From Pelotomaculum sp. (lineage in GTDB: Bacteria > Bacillota > Desulfotomaculia > Desulfotomaculales > Pelotomaculaceae), in contig DNIT01000181.1 of the NCBI GenBank assembly GCA_003489345.1, positions 499 to 20,649 on the forward strand: a DNA stretch of 20,151 bases, written 5' to 3'. The notes below the pieces were generated by a model, which worked only from the letters and a program-made list of their open reading frames with translations, was not told the DNA's origin and ran no database searches. Position 1 is the stretch's first letter. Each line of letters starts with the position of its first letter. Below, in pieces: positions 7,560 to 14,049 of the stretch. The position numbers and the translations under genes were made by a program.

Positions 7560-8540
7560 TTATTTTAAAACCTGCCCGATTACTCTTAAAAAATTTTCAC
7601 CAATTATTTTTTTAACATCTCCGTCACAGTATCCTCTCTCGATTAGGCCTGCGGTTAAAGCAGGCCAGCAGGAACAATCCTCCAATCCTATCGCCGGGGT
7701 ACCTGTACCGTCAAAGTCAGATCCAAGCCCCACACAATCTATACCGCCGACAGCTGCGGCGTGGTCGATGTGATCAAGCACCTCTTTCAGGGAAGGCGTC
7801 CCCCCACCTAAAAAGTCCGGTACCAGGGTGATCCCCATCACCCCGCCATTTTCAGCAAGCAATCTGATTTGTTCATCACTCAGGTTGCGGGGGTGGTTGC
7901 AGAGAGCTTTGCAATTGGAGTGTGACGCGATAACCGGATGACTGGAATATTGCAGGACGTCCCGGTACCCTTCTTCCGACAGGTGGGAGACATCTATCAG
8001 GACGCCCAGGCGGTTTAGTTCTTCTACCACGTTGAAGCCAAAAGCGGTTAAGCCTGTGGTTTCCGTTGCGCTGACCCCGTTACCCAGTTCATTGCGGTTA
8101 TTCCAGGTCAAGGTAAGGCCGCGTACGCCCAAAATATAAAGTTGCCCCAGGACCCCGGTGCTGCCTTGCAGGCATTCGCCGCCCTCCACGGTGAGCAGGG
8201 CGGCGACTTTGCCGGAATTGCAGGCCCGGTATATTTCGTTCAGATTTTTGACATGCTGGACATCTTTTGTATTTTCAGCCATTTCTTCCAGAAAAATATC
8301 AACCAGTTCCAGGGCCCGCTTCAGCGGCTCTTGTTTGTATTCCGGAGAGATAAAAGCGGCAAAGAACTGCAGTTTTACTCCCCCCATCTTTAAGCGAGGC
8401 AAGTCCAGATGGCCGCGGCCGGTTAACTGACCAAGGCGTCTGTTTTGCTCCGGCAGCACGGCCAAGGTGTCGCAGTGGGCGTCTACCACCACACTCTGCC
8501 TGTGCAGTTCTGCCGCTCTTTTATGAACCTGATTGACCAA
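7560..8540 (-). CDS. Membrane-dipeptidase family zinc dipeptidase (peptidase M19)
   Basis: Binuclear-zinc dipeptidase of the renal dipeptidase family, 326 residues. Zinc ligands can be placed: DAHCD at residues 20-24 (His22, Asp24), the bridging Glu119 in VEGGE, DVSHL with His186, and ASHSN with His207; the catalytic-region Asp275 lies in GLGSDFDG. NHPRN at 215-219 is a further family signature. There is no signal peptide, so a cytoplasmic enzyme that cleaves dipeptides is expected; bacterial members act on L-D or D-containing dipeptides in some cases. It starts with TTG at 8540; GGAGG stands nine bases ahead and no in-frame ATG or GTG fits better. Its stop lies 33 bases before the preferred PHP start, so the two are co-transcribed. 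A hairpin after spoVS separates it from the upstream genes. Confidence 0.93.
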   Translation of the reverse strand: MVNQVHKRAAELHRQSVVVDAHCDTLAVLPEQNRRLGQLTGRGHLDLPRLKMGGVKLQFFAAFISPEYKQEPLKRALELVDIFLEEMAENTKDVQHVKNLNEIYRACNSGKVAALLTVEGGECLQGSTGVLGQLYILGVRGLTLTWNNRNELGNGVSATETTGLTAFGFNVVEELNRLGVLIDVSHLSEEGYRDVLQYSSHPVIASHSNCKALCNHPRNLSDEQIRLLAENGGVMGITLVPDFLGGGTPSLKEVLDHIDHAAAVGGIDCVGLGSDFDGTGTPAIGLEDCSCWPALTAGLIERGYCDGDVKKIIGENFLRVIGQVLK

Positions 8541-8567
8541 GAGCCAATTCCTCCGTAAATATAATAA

Positions 8568-8595
8568 ACCTGTTTATCCTTTTGAATAAACAGGT
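8568..8595 (-). terminator. Hairpin terminator after spoVS
   Basis: A perfect 10-bp inverted repeat, ACCTGTTTAT / ATAAACAGGT, with an 8-base loop, followed on the minus strand by TTATTATATTT. It stands 30 bases after the spoVS stop and ends 27 bases before the dipeptidase start. The T-rich but interrupted tail suggests a moderate terminator. The symmetry could also serve as an operator for the dipeptidase gene; I favour termination. Confidence 0.6.
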
Positions 8596-8625
8596 CCCGG
8601 TTAGCTGGCGGATGAATACATACGC

Positions 8626-8886
8626 TTACCTGGGTTCGACGATCAGCTTGATTGCTGTTCTTTCTTCCCCGTCAATGATGATATCGGTGAATGCCGGAAT
8701 ACAGATCAGGTCAACACCACTTGGCGCCACAAAGCCTCTTGCAATTGCTACAGCTTTTACTGCTTGGTTGAGTGCGCCCGCTCCAATGGCTTGCATTTCG
8801 GCACAACCACGTTCCCGGAGCACACCTGCCAAGGCGCCAGCGACAGAGTTTGGGTTGGATTTTGCTGAAACCTTTAATACATCCAC
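8626..8886 (-). CDS. spoVS: Stage V sporulation protein SpoVS
   Basis: Small Alba-like protein needed for late sporulation (spore coat and dehydration stages in Bacillus subtilis) and also linked there to septation control. The 86 residues match the family across the whole length: DVLKVSAKSNPNSVAGALAG, then GAGALNQAVKAVAIARGFVAPSG and IPAFTDIIIDGEERTAIKLIVEP. The start is GTG, with AGGAGG eight bases ahead, a near-ideal ribosome site. It lies downstream of ymdB, as in B. subtilis, where rny, ymdB and spoVS are also neighbours. A sigma-H-type promoter stands in the 133-base gap between ymdB and spoVS, and a hairpin terminator follows the gene, so it can be expressed on its own early in sporulation. 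Confidence 0.97.
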   Translation of the reverse strand: MDVLKVSAKSNPNSVAGALAGVLRERGCAEMQAIGAGALNQAVKAVAIARGFVAPSGVDLICIPAFTDIIIDGEERTAIKLIVEPR

Positions 8887-8946
8887 TCAAGCAACCTCCT
8901 TCATGACTGTGATAGATTTGTTGTCCCGAACTCCCTGTAAGAAATT

Positions 8947-8975
8947 ATATTCGCTAATGGCTGGAAAATTCCTTT
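8947..8975 (-). promoter_or_regulatory. Sigma-H-type promoter of spoVS
   Basis: Minus strand: AAAGGAATT, 11 bases, then AGCGAATAT. Both halves match the Bacillus sigma-H consensus RNAGGAWWW-N11-12-RNNGAATWW at every defined position. The predicted transcript would start near 8940, about 54 bases before the GTG. In B. subtilis spoVS is transcribed by sigma-H, which agrees with this reading. Confidence 0.8.
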
Positions 8976-9019
8976 TGAGAAGACTTAAATAAAAACTCGC
9001 CGCTAATTATTGAAATAGT

Positions 9020-9820
9020 TTATTCGTAATTTTGGATCCGCACGATAGAAGAAGCCTCGCCATTATACTCATCAATTTCCAGTACAGCTGCGTTAAACTG
9101 GTAAGGTCCATTTGCTGTTTCAAAGCGTTGAGGCATTTGGGAAATGAATTTGTCAATAACAATTTCCTTTTTTACACCAATCACCGAATCTCGCGGGCCG
9201 GTCATGCCCAAATCAGTAAGGTAGGCTGTGCCGCCGGGTAAAATGCGTTCATCGGCAGTCTGAATATGGGTATGCGTTCCCACGACAGCAGATACCCTGC
9301 CAGCCAGATACCAGCCCATGGCTACCTTCTCCGAAGTGGCCTCGGCATGAAAATCAACCACAACAATGTTCGTTGTTTTCTTTATTCTGGCTAAAACTTC
9401 ATCCGCTTTGCGGAAAGGGCAGTCAATAGCTTGAAGGAAAACCCGCCCGGCCAGGTTGATTACACCAACTTTAAACTTCCGGCGGGTTTCGAATATGTTC
9501 GCTCCGGCGCCCGGTGTACCGGGCGGGTAGTTGGCCGGCCTGACGATTCTTTTCTCATGATCAATGTAGTCAACGGCATCTTTGATATTCCAGACATGGT
9601 TGCCCATGGTTAGAACGTCAACCCCGGATGCAAACAACTCCTGAGCAGTTTCCCTGGTAACACCGGCACCACCGGCCGCATTTTCCCCGTTAGCGATAAC
9701 CAAATCAAGGTTAAATTCCCTTTTTAAGTCTTCCAGGTTAACCTTAACGGCCCGACGACCCGCACGCCCGACCACATCTCCTATCATCAGCAGGCGCAAA
9801 AGCCTAAAACCCCCACTCAT
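9020..9820 (-). CDS. ymdB: YmdB-family metallophosphoesterase (2',3'-cyclic nucleotide phosphodiesterase)
   Basis: Calcineurin-like phosphoesterase of the TIGR00282/YmdB family; the B. subtilis protein hydrolyses 2',3'-cyclic nucleotides and affects biofilm and late adaptive responses. Motifs: MIGDVVGRAGR, IANGENAAGG, TMGNHVW, VDFHAEATSEK and VGTHTHIQTADE, which carry the expected Asp, Glu, Asn and His metal ligands. DLGMTGPRDSVIG is a further family stretch. The ATG at 9820 overlaps the stop of the preceding gene (ATGA) but has no ribosome site. A TTG at 9799 would give MRLLMIGDVVGRAGR, the usual family opening, and would place the first ligands at Asp8, Glu39, Asn40, Asn67 and His68; it is a serious alternative. 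It lies between an unrecognised gene and spoVS, downstream of rny, so gene order links it to RNA turnover and sporulation. Confidence 0.94.
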   Translation of the reverse strand: MSGGFRLLRLLMIGDVVGRAGRRAVKVNLEDLKREFNLDLVIANGENAAGGAGVTRETAQELFASGVDVLTMGNHVWNIKDAVDYIDHEKRIVRPANYPPGTPGAGANIFETRRKFKVGVINLAGRVFLQAIDCPFRKADEVLARIKKTTNIVVVDFHAEATSEKVAMGWYLAGRVSAVVGTHTHIQTADERILPGGTAYLTDLGMTGPRDSVIGVKKEIVIDKFISQMPQRFETANGPYQFNAAVLEIDEYNGEASSIVRIQNYE

Positions 9821-10347
9821 TTATTAAAAACAAGCACCCTGCCTTCCTCACGAAAGGCAAAAAGAGATTTTTCCTGTTTTGAGCACTTGATATTCTCAAG
9901 CATGTGTTCAATTAATTCATCCTGCGCAATTAGATCTTCTTCGACTAACTGTTCATTGTCTTCCGTCACCAGGTTGGTATGGAGGTACTGGTGAAAGAGA
10001 TCCACCATGAGCGTGATCTCTTCCTGAGCCAGGGTATCTACGTCCCTCTGTATTTCGATCATGGTCAAGTTGCTGCAAATCTGGTGATCCAAAGAGACAA
10101 ATTTAGGCTCCTTGCCTTCCAGTAAATTATATACTTCAATACTGTCCATGAGCTTATCGCGCAGGTTGTCCAATTCATTTTTACCAAGCACCTGCGAATA
10201 TATAAAGGTAAATTTAAGCAAATGATTTTCAGGATCAAAATTAACGGTAGCTACTTCAGGATATCTGACTAAAATTGAAATCAACAGGCCAACGCTGTCT
10301 GTAACATTACCCCTGTTGCCCTTGTACCGGAATGCCAAAAGTGTCAC
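9817..10347 (-). CDS. Unrecognised protein encoded between rny and ymdB
   Basis: I do not recognise this protein. From the GTG at 10347 it has 176 residues: an N-terminal part TLLAFRYKGNRGNVTDSVGLLIS with an apparent alternating beta/alpha pattern (ILVRYPEVATVNFD, LLKFTFIYS), a middle helix NELDNLRDKLMDSIEVYNLL, and a very acidic C-terminal third rich in Glu, Asp and Gln ending in FREEGRVLVFNK. No membrane segment or signal peptide. The frame stays open to an ATG at 10479, adding 44 mostly basic residues, but a sigma-H-like promoter lies inside that stretch and the ATG has no ribosome site, so I prefer the GTG, preceded by AAGGA. Its stop overlaps the ymdB ATG by 4 bases, which implies coupled expression with ymdB. 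A role with YmdB or in early sporulation is inference from position. Confidence 0.75.
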   Translation of the reverse strand: MTLLAFRYKGNRGNVTDSVGLLISILVRYPEVATVNFDPENHLLKFTFIYSQVLGKNELDNLRDKLMDSIEVYNLLEGKEPKFVSLDHQICSNLTMIEIQRDVDTLAQEEITLMVDLFHQYLHTNLVTEDNEQLVEEDLIAQDELIEHMLENIKCSKQEKSLFAFREEGRVLVFNK

Positions 10348-10374
10348 CTTCCTTATGACCTGCGCAATATGTAG

Positions 10375-10403
10375 AGATTCTGTTTGGGATAGAATTTTCC
10401 TGC
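10375..10403 (-). promoter_or_regulatory. Sigma-H-like promoter of the unrecognised gene and ymdB
   Basis: Minus strand: GCAGGAAAA, 11 bases, then ACAGAATCT. This fits the sigma-H pattern RNAGGAWWW-N11-12-RNNGAATWW except for one C in the last-but-one position. Transcription would begin near 10368, about 20 bases before the GTG at 10347. The same architecture and spacer length occur upstream of spoVS in this window. Confidence 0.5.
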
Positions 10404-10508
10404 TTTTTTTTCTTATCGCGAGCTTAAAATATCTAGGAATGTTGGATAAATAAGCACGCCTTTGAATAATTCCCGGCATTCGTTAACATAAGCCAGGCCT
10501 CTTTACCT

Positions 10509-10539
10509 ATATTCTCACTGACCAGAAAAAAGTTGTCAA
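10509..10539 (-). promoter_or_regulatory. Possible sigma-A promoter upstream of the rny-ymdB intergenic gene
   Basis: Minus strand: a perfect TTGACA (10534-10539) followed after 19 bases by GAATAT (10509-10514). The spacer is longer than the usual 17-18 bases and the -10 is imperfect, so support is weak. It stands after the rny terminator and could give vegetative transcription of the unrecognised gene and ymdB. The gap 10480-10648 otherwise holds only that terminator and an 18-codon open frame. Confidence 0.3.
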
Positions 10540-10570
10540 CAACCCCGTCCCCCTGTCAGACCTCAGACTC

Positions 10571-10594
10571 AAAAAAAAACGGCCGATTTGGCCG
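10571..10594 (-). terminator. Intrinsic terminator after rny
   Basis: Minus strand: CGGCC, 5-base loop, GGCCG, then nine T. It begins about 55 bases after the rny stop. This separates rny from the downstream unrecognised gene and ymdB, unlike a single rny-ymdB transcript. Confidence 0.85.
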
Positions 10595-10648
10595 ATAGTT
10601 AAACGCTCAATCCTACTTAAGATATTACAGGCAGCTGTTTGCCGGAAG

Positions 10649-12187
10649 TTATTTGGCGTATTCTACCACCCTGGTTTCCCTGATGATGACAACTTTAATC
10701 TGCCCGGGGTAGTCCAACTCGCCTTCTATCTTTTTGGTAATATCCCGGACCAAACGAACGGCCCCCAGGTCATCCACTTTATCCGGCTTGACCATGATGC
10801 GAACCTCGCGGCCAGCCTGAATGGCAAAGGATTTTTCAACGCCATCAAAGGAGTTGGCGATTTCTTCAAGTTTAGTTAAACGCTTGATGTATGCTTCCAA
10901 AGTTTCACGGCGCGCGCCCGGCCGGGCCGCGGAAATTGCGTCGGCCGCCTGGACCAGCACCGCGACAATGGTCTGGGGCTCTTCATCGCCGTGGTGGGCT
11001 GCAATGGCATGTACAACATCATGCCCTTCACGGTACTTTTTAGCCAAATCCACACCGATGGTTACATGTGGTCCCTCCACCTCATGGTCCACAGCTTTCC
11101 CAATATCGTGCAAAAGACCGGCCCTTTTGGCCAGTTGTACATCAACACCCAATTCAGCCGCCATCAGGCCGGACAGGTGGGCTACCTCAACGGAATGTTT
11201 TAGAACATTCTGACCATAGCTGGTACGGAATTTCAGCCTGCCAAGGAGGGTAATAAGCTCCGGGTGAATGCCGTGCACACCGGTCTCAAAGGTGGACTGT
11301 TCACCAGCCTCCCTGATTTGGTTGTTAACTTCCTTTTGGGCCTTTTCAACCATCTCTTCAATGCGAGCCGGATGAATCCTCCCGTCCACAATCAGCTTTT
11401 CCAAAGCAATCCGGGCTACCTCCCGGCGAATCGGATCAAAACCGGACAAAATTACAGCTTCCGGAGTATCGTCAATAATCAAATCAATCCCGGTTAAGGT
11501 TTCAAAAGCGCGGATATTCCTACCCTCGCGCCCGATAATGCGCCCTTTCATTTCATCGCCCGGCAGTGGAATCACTGCCACCGTCGCTTCAGCAACGTGA
11601 TCTGCGGCGCACCTCTGAATAGCCAGGGATATAATCTCCCGGGCACGCTTATCTCCTTCCTCTTTGGCCTTGCCTTCAATTTCTTTAATCATTATTGCAG
11701 CATCATGCTGAATTTCTTTTTCAATATCCGAAAGAAGAATCTGTTTTGCTTCCTCGGAAGTCAAGCCGGAGATACGTTCAAGCTCACTCACCTGGCGGTT
11801 GTAGAGCGTTGTAAGCTGCCCTTTGACAGTATCTATTTCCGACTCTTTCCGGGTTAGATTTTCTTCCTTTTTTTCTAACACATCGACCTTGCGGTCCAGG
11901 GTCTCTTCTTTTTGAACCAGTCGTCGTTCCAATCGCTGGAGTTCACTCCTGCGGTCTCTGTTTTCCCTTTCAATATCGTTACGTAATTTTAAGACTTCTT
12001 CCTTGGCCTCCAGAATGGCTTCCCTTTTCCTGGCCTCGGCTTCTTTCTCTGCTTCTTCCAGTATTTTTTTTGCTTCAGACTCTGCTGAAGCAATTTTCGC
12101 TTCAGCCAGGTGTTTCCTGAGAAAATAACCCACAACAAAAGCCGCTATTGCGGCTCCTACAATAATTAGAACCGTATTCATGTCCAT
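10649..12187 (-). CDS. rny: Ribonuclease Y
   Basis: Membrane-anchored endoribonuclease that starts mRNA decay and processes riboswitch leaders in Firmicutes. From the ATG at 12187 it has 512 residues. Domains in order: an N-terminal membrane helix at about residues 5-22 (TVLIIVGAAIAAFVVGYF), a long charged coiled coil at about 27-185, a KH domain with GREG at 219-222 in KGRIIGREGRNIRAFE, and an HD domain with KHSVEVAHLSG and LLHDIGK, the catalytic His-Asp pair at 360-361. Length is as usual. The frame is open to a GTG at 12196, but that codon overlaps the ribosome site GGAGG; the ATG lies 8 bases after it. The gene follows recX and has a leader of about 240 bases with a promoter and an intrinsic terminator, so premature termination may set its expression. 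Confidence 0.97.
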   Translation of the reverse strand: MDMNTVLIIVGAAIAAFVVGYFLRKHLAEAKIASAESEAKKILEEAEKEAEARKREAILEAKEEVLKLRNDIERENRDRRSELQRLERRLVQKEETLDRKVDVLEKKEENLTRKESEIDTVKGQLTTLYNRQVSELERISGLTSEEAKQILLSDIEKEIQHDAAIMIKEIEGKAKEEGDKRAREIISLAIQRCAADHVAEATVAVIPLPGDEMKGRIIGREGRNIRAFETLTGIDLIIDDTPEAVILSGFDPIRREVARIALEKLIVDGRIHPARIEEMVEKAQKEVNNQIREAGEQSTFETGVHGIHPELITLLGRLKFRTSYGQNVLKHSVEVAHLSGLMAAELGVDVQLAKRAGLLHDIGKAVDHEVEGPHVTIGVDLAKKYREGHDVVHAIAAHHGDEEPQTIVAVLVQAADAISAARPGARRETLEAYIKRLTKLEEIANSFDGVEKSFAIQAGREVRIMVKPDKVDDLGAVRLVRDITKKIEGELDYPGQIKVVIIRETRVVEYAK

Positions 12188-12225
12188 TGAATTCACCTCC
12201 TCTTAATATAATGACCGACAACCAT

Positions 12226-12250
12226 AAAAAAACCGAGCTGGAAAACTCGG
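12226..12250 (-). terminator. Intrinsic terminator just upstream of rny
   Basis: Minus strand: CCGAG, 8-base loop, CTCGG, then seven T; it ends about 38 bases before the rny ATG. It could end the recA-recX transcript or act as an attenuator in the rny leader. No convincing promoter lies between it and rny, so rny transcription would have to pass through it. Confidence 0.75.
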
Positions 12251-12262
12251 CAGAAAACACAA

Positions 12263-12413
12263 GACACTACTTTTGTACTTGTCCAGATAACGGTAAGTTA
12301 ATAGCCCCAATAACGGACACTATCTTAATAGCCGAAAATACCCTCCGGCTACATGTCCTACCCCCGAAACTATATAGGATTTTATCTATTATAAAACCCG
12401 TACAAGTAGTATC
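12263..12413 (-). repeat. 151-bp inverted-repeat-bounded, internally repeated segment in the rny leader
   Basis: The segment is bounded by imperfect inverted repeats: GACACTACTTTTGTAC at 12263-12278 and GTACAAGTAGTATC at 12400-12413, complementary apart from a 2-base indel and one mismatch. Inside are two adjacent direct repeats on the plus strand, 12283-12306 and 12307-12333, sharing ATAACGG and TTAATAGCC. A nested hairpin spans 12315-12358 (GGACA/TGTCC outside, TAGCCG/CGGCTA inside). It contains no gene. It may be a structured mRNA leader of rny or the remnant of a small mobile element; no target-site duplication was evident. Together with the flanking bases it accounts for the gap 12188-12425. 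Confidence 0.55.
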
Positions 12414-12425
12414 TAATTCTATTTT

Positions 12426-12923
12426 CTACCAGGCTATATTGTACAGGTTTTTTAAAAAACTGTCAAGGTTTAACCCCGTATCAGCGATGGTGCGACCGAC
12501 CCTGCTGATTGACTCGTAAGAATATCCCCTGTTTTGCAGAAACCGGGCCAAGCGCGGGTAAGGGCAGGCCCCCCCGCTTTGAGCCGCCTTCTTTAAGGCC
12601 AATAGGAACGCTGCTTTAAATTCTGCCTCCGGGCCTGCTTCCGCAATGGTTTCATCAACGATGCAGTTGTCAATGCCTTTTTGCAGAAGCTCACGCTTGA
12701 GTCCGGGAAAACCTCTTTTATAGAGTCTTTGTTCTATCCATAGGCGGGCGTAAGCCTTGTCGTCAATGTAGCCATATTGCGACAGGGTGTCAATCACGCT
12801 GCGGCAGACTTCAGCAGCAAAGCCTTGCTTTTCAAGTTTTTCGTTCAGTTCACGGGTGGTTCGCCGGCGACAGGCCAGAACCCGGCAGGCAAAGGATATG
12901 GCTTTATCGACTTCAGAATTCAC
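12426..12923 (-). CDS. recX: Regulatory protein RecX
   Basis: Modulator that binds the RecA filament and, in many bacteria, limits RecA recombinase and coprotease activity. 165 residues, all-helical in appearance, with the family's three-helix repeats: AISFACRVLACRRRTTRELNEKLEKQGF, YGYIDDKAYARLWIEQRLYKRGFPGLKRELLQKGI, and a C-terminal LARFLQNRGYSYESISRVG. The RTTRELNEKL and YIDDKAYAR segments are the recognisable signatures. It begins with GTG overlapping the recA stop by 4 bases (GTGA), so it is translationally coupled to recA and shares its LexA control. The last codons also contain a consensus sigma-A promoter directed at rny. Confidence 0.93.
   Translation of the reverse strand: MNSEVDKAISFACRVLACRRRTTRELNEKLEKQGFAAEVCRSVIDTLSQYGYIDDKAYARLWIEQRLYKRGFPGLKRELLQKGIDNCIVDETIAEAGPEAEFKAAFLLALKKAAQSGGACPYPRLARFLQNRGYSYESISRVGRTIADTGLNLDSFLKNLYNIAW
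12438..12466 (-). promoter_or_regulatory. Sigma-A promoter for rny, inside the 3' end of recX
   Basis: Minus strand: TTGACA (12461-12466), 17-base spacer, TACAAT (12438-12443), five to six matches in each hexamer and ideal spacing. The transcript would start near 12431, at the recX stop, and carry a leader of about 240 bases before the rny ATG. The sequence is also recX coding sequence (LDSFLKNLYN), so a chance match cannot be excluded. Confidence 0.65.
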
Positions 12924-13966
12924 TTGCTTCCAGCACCGCTTTCCACGGGGCCGGCGACTGAATGGGCATCTTTAGCTCCGCCAACATTCAAAGCCTGCCT
13001 GACCTTAAGCTCGACCTCTTTGGTTACCTCAGGGTGCTCCTTCAGATACTCTTTGACATTTTCTCTACCCTGGCCCAGCCTTTCATCTCCATAAGAATAC
13101 CAGGCTCCACTCTTGTTGATGATGTTCATTTCGGCGGCGATATCCAGGATGCTGCCCTCCCTCGATATGCCGGTTCCGTACATAATATCGAAATCGGCCT
13201 GCTTAAAAGGCGGCGCTACCTTGTTTTTTACAACCTTGACCCTGGTCCGGCTCCCGATGATATCCGTGCCTTGTTTAATATTTTCCTGTTTGCGCACCTC
13301 CAGCCGGACCGAAGCATAAAATTTCAGAGCCCTTCCACCAGTGGTCGTTTCCGGTGAGCCGTATACAATACCCACCTTTTCACGGATCTGGTTAATGAAA
13401 ACCACAGTGGTCCTCGACTTGCTGATAGCCCCGGTCAGCTTGCGCAGAGCCTGCGACATGAGGCGCGCCTGCAGACCCACATGGGAGTCGCCCATTTCAC
13501 CTTCAATCTCCGCGCGTGGCACCAGCGCCGCCACACTATCTACCACTATTACGTCAACGGCGCCGCTGCGCACCAGGGCTTCAGCGATTTCAAGGGCCTG
13601 CTCCCCGGTATCCGGCTGAGAGACCAGCAGGTTTTCGATATCTACGCCCAGGTTTTTAGCATAAAGAGGGTCGAGAGCATGCTCCGCATCCACAAAAGCA
13701 GCTACCCCGCCCGTTTTTTGTGCTTCGGCGATAACGTGAAGAGCCACCGTTGTTTTGCCGGAAGACTCTGGCCCGAATATTTCAACTACCCTGCCGCGCG
13801 GCAGGCCTCCTACACCCAGGGCAATATCCAGCGCCAAAGCGCCGGAAGGGATCACTTCAATGTTTAATTTTGCTGATGCCTCACCGAGCTTCATAATTGA
13901 ACCTTTGCCGAACTGCCTCTCAATTTGCACCAGGGCCAGTTCCAGGGCTTTCTGCTTATCCGACAA
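12920..13966 (-). CDS. recA: Recombinase RecA
   Basis: ATP-dependent DNA strand exchange protein, and coprotease for LexA cleavage in the SOS response. From the TTG at 13966 it has 348 residues. Seen: the opening SDKQKALELALVQIERQFGKGSIM, Walker A GPESSGKT at residues 65-72, the DAEHALD segment, Walker B VIVVDSVAAL, the loop L1 region PRAEIEGEMGDSHVGLQARLMSQALRKL, and the L2 region INQIREKVGIVYGSPETTTGG. Start choice: an upstream in-frame ATG at 13999 lies within the LexA box and would add 11 untypical residues; the run of seven G at 13972-13978 serves as ribosome site for the TTG, 6 bases away after an adjacent TTG. The rare TTG start may moderate translation. recX overlaps its stop. Confidence 0.98.
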   Translation of the reverse strand: MSDKQKALELALVQIERQFGKGSIMKLGEASAKLNIEVIPSGALALDIALGVGGLPRGRVVEIFGPESSGKTTVALHVIAEAQKTGGVAAFVDAEHALDPLYAKNLGVDIENLLVSQPDTGEQALEIAEALVRSGAVDVIVVDSVAALVPRAEIEGEMGDSHVGLQARLMSQALRKLTGAISKSRTTVVFINQIREKVGIVYGSPETTTGGRALKFYASVRLEVRKQENIKQGTDIIGSRTRVKVVKNKVAPPFKQADFDIMYGTGISREGSILDIAAEMNIINKSGAWYSYGDERLGQGRENVKEYLKEHPEVTKEVELKVRQALNVGGAKDAHSVAGPVESGAGSK

Positions 13967-13992
13967 CAATATCCCCCCCTTTAAATAAAAGC

Positions 13993-14006
13993 AAAACATA
14001 TGTTCG
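13993..14006 (-). promoter_or_regulatory. LexA (SOS) box of recA
   Basis: Minus strand: CGAACATATGTTTT, which matches 13 of 14 positions of the Bacillus-type LexA box CGAACRNRYGTTYC. It lies just downstream of the predicted transcription start of recA (near 14013), the common place for a repressing operator. It implies LexA control of recA and recX. Confidence 0.85.
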
Positions 14007-14019
14007 CCTGCTCGTGTTA

Positions 14020-14049
14020 ATTATACTGGTGAATATTGGCTGGTGTCAA
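14020..14049 (-). promoter_or_regulatory. Sigma-A promoter of recA
   Basis: Minus strand: TTGACA (14044-14049), 18-base spacer, TATAAT (14020-14025): both hexamers are perfect. The LexA box follows the expected start point at once, so strong basal promoter strength with SOS repression is the natural reading. Confidence 0.85.

Noticed and set aside
8568..8595. 10-bp perfect palindromic arms as an operator for the dipeptidase gene
   Set aside because: Position after spoVS and a T-rich tail fit a terminator better, and no regulator gene is nearby.
10435..10489. 18-codon minus-strand open frame MLTNAGNYSKACLFIQHS preceded by AGAGG
   Set aside because: It has a fair ribosome site and could be a leader peptide, but it is short, overlaps another open frame and shows no recognisable pattern, so it is not called as a gene.
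12188..12196. GTG at 12196 as the rny start
   Set aside because: The codon overlaps the GGAGG ribosome site that is ideally spaced for the ATG at 12187.
12188..12425. Known riboswitch class in the rny leader
   Set aside because: I compared it by eye with the cobalamin core and the usual c-di-GMP landmarks and saw no match; it is reported only as a structured or repeat-bearing leader.
13967..13999. Longer RecA start at the ATG at 13999
   Set aside because: The ATG is part of the LexA box and has no ribosome site; the added residues are not typical of RecA.
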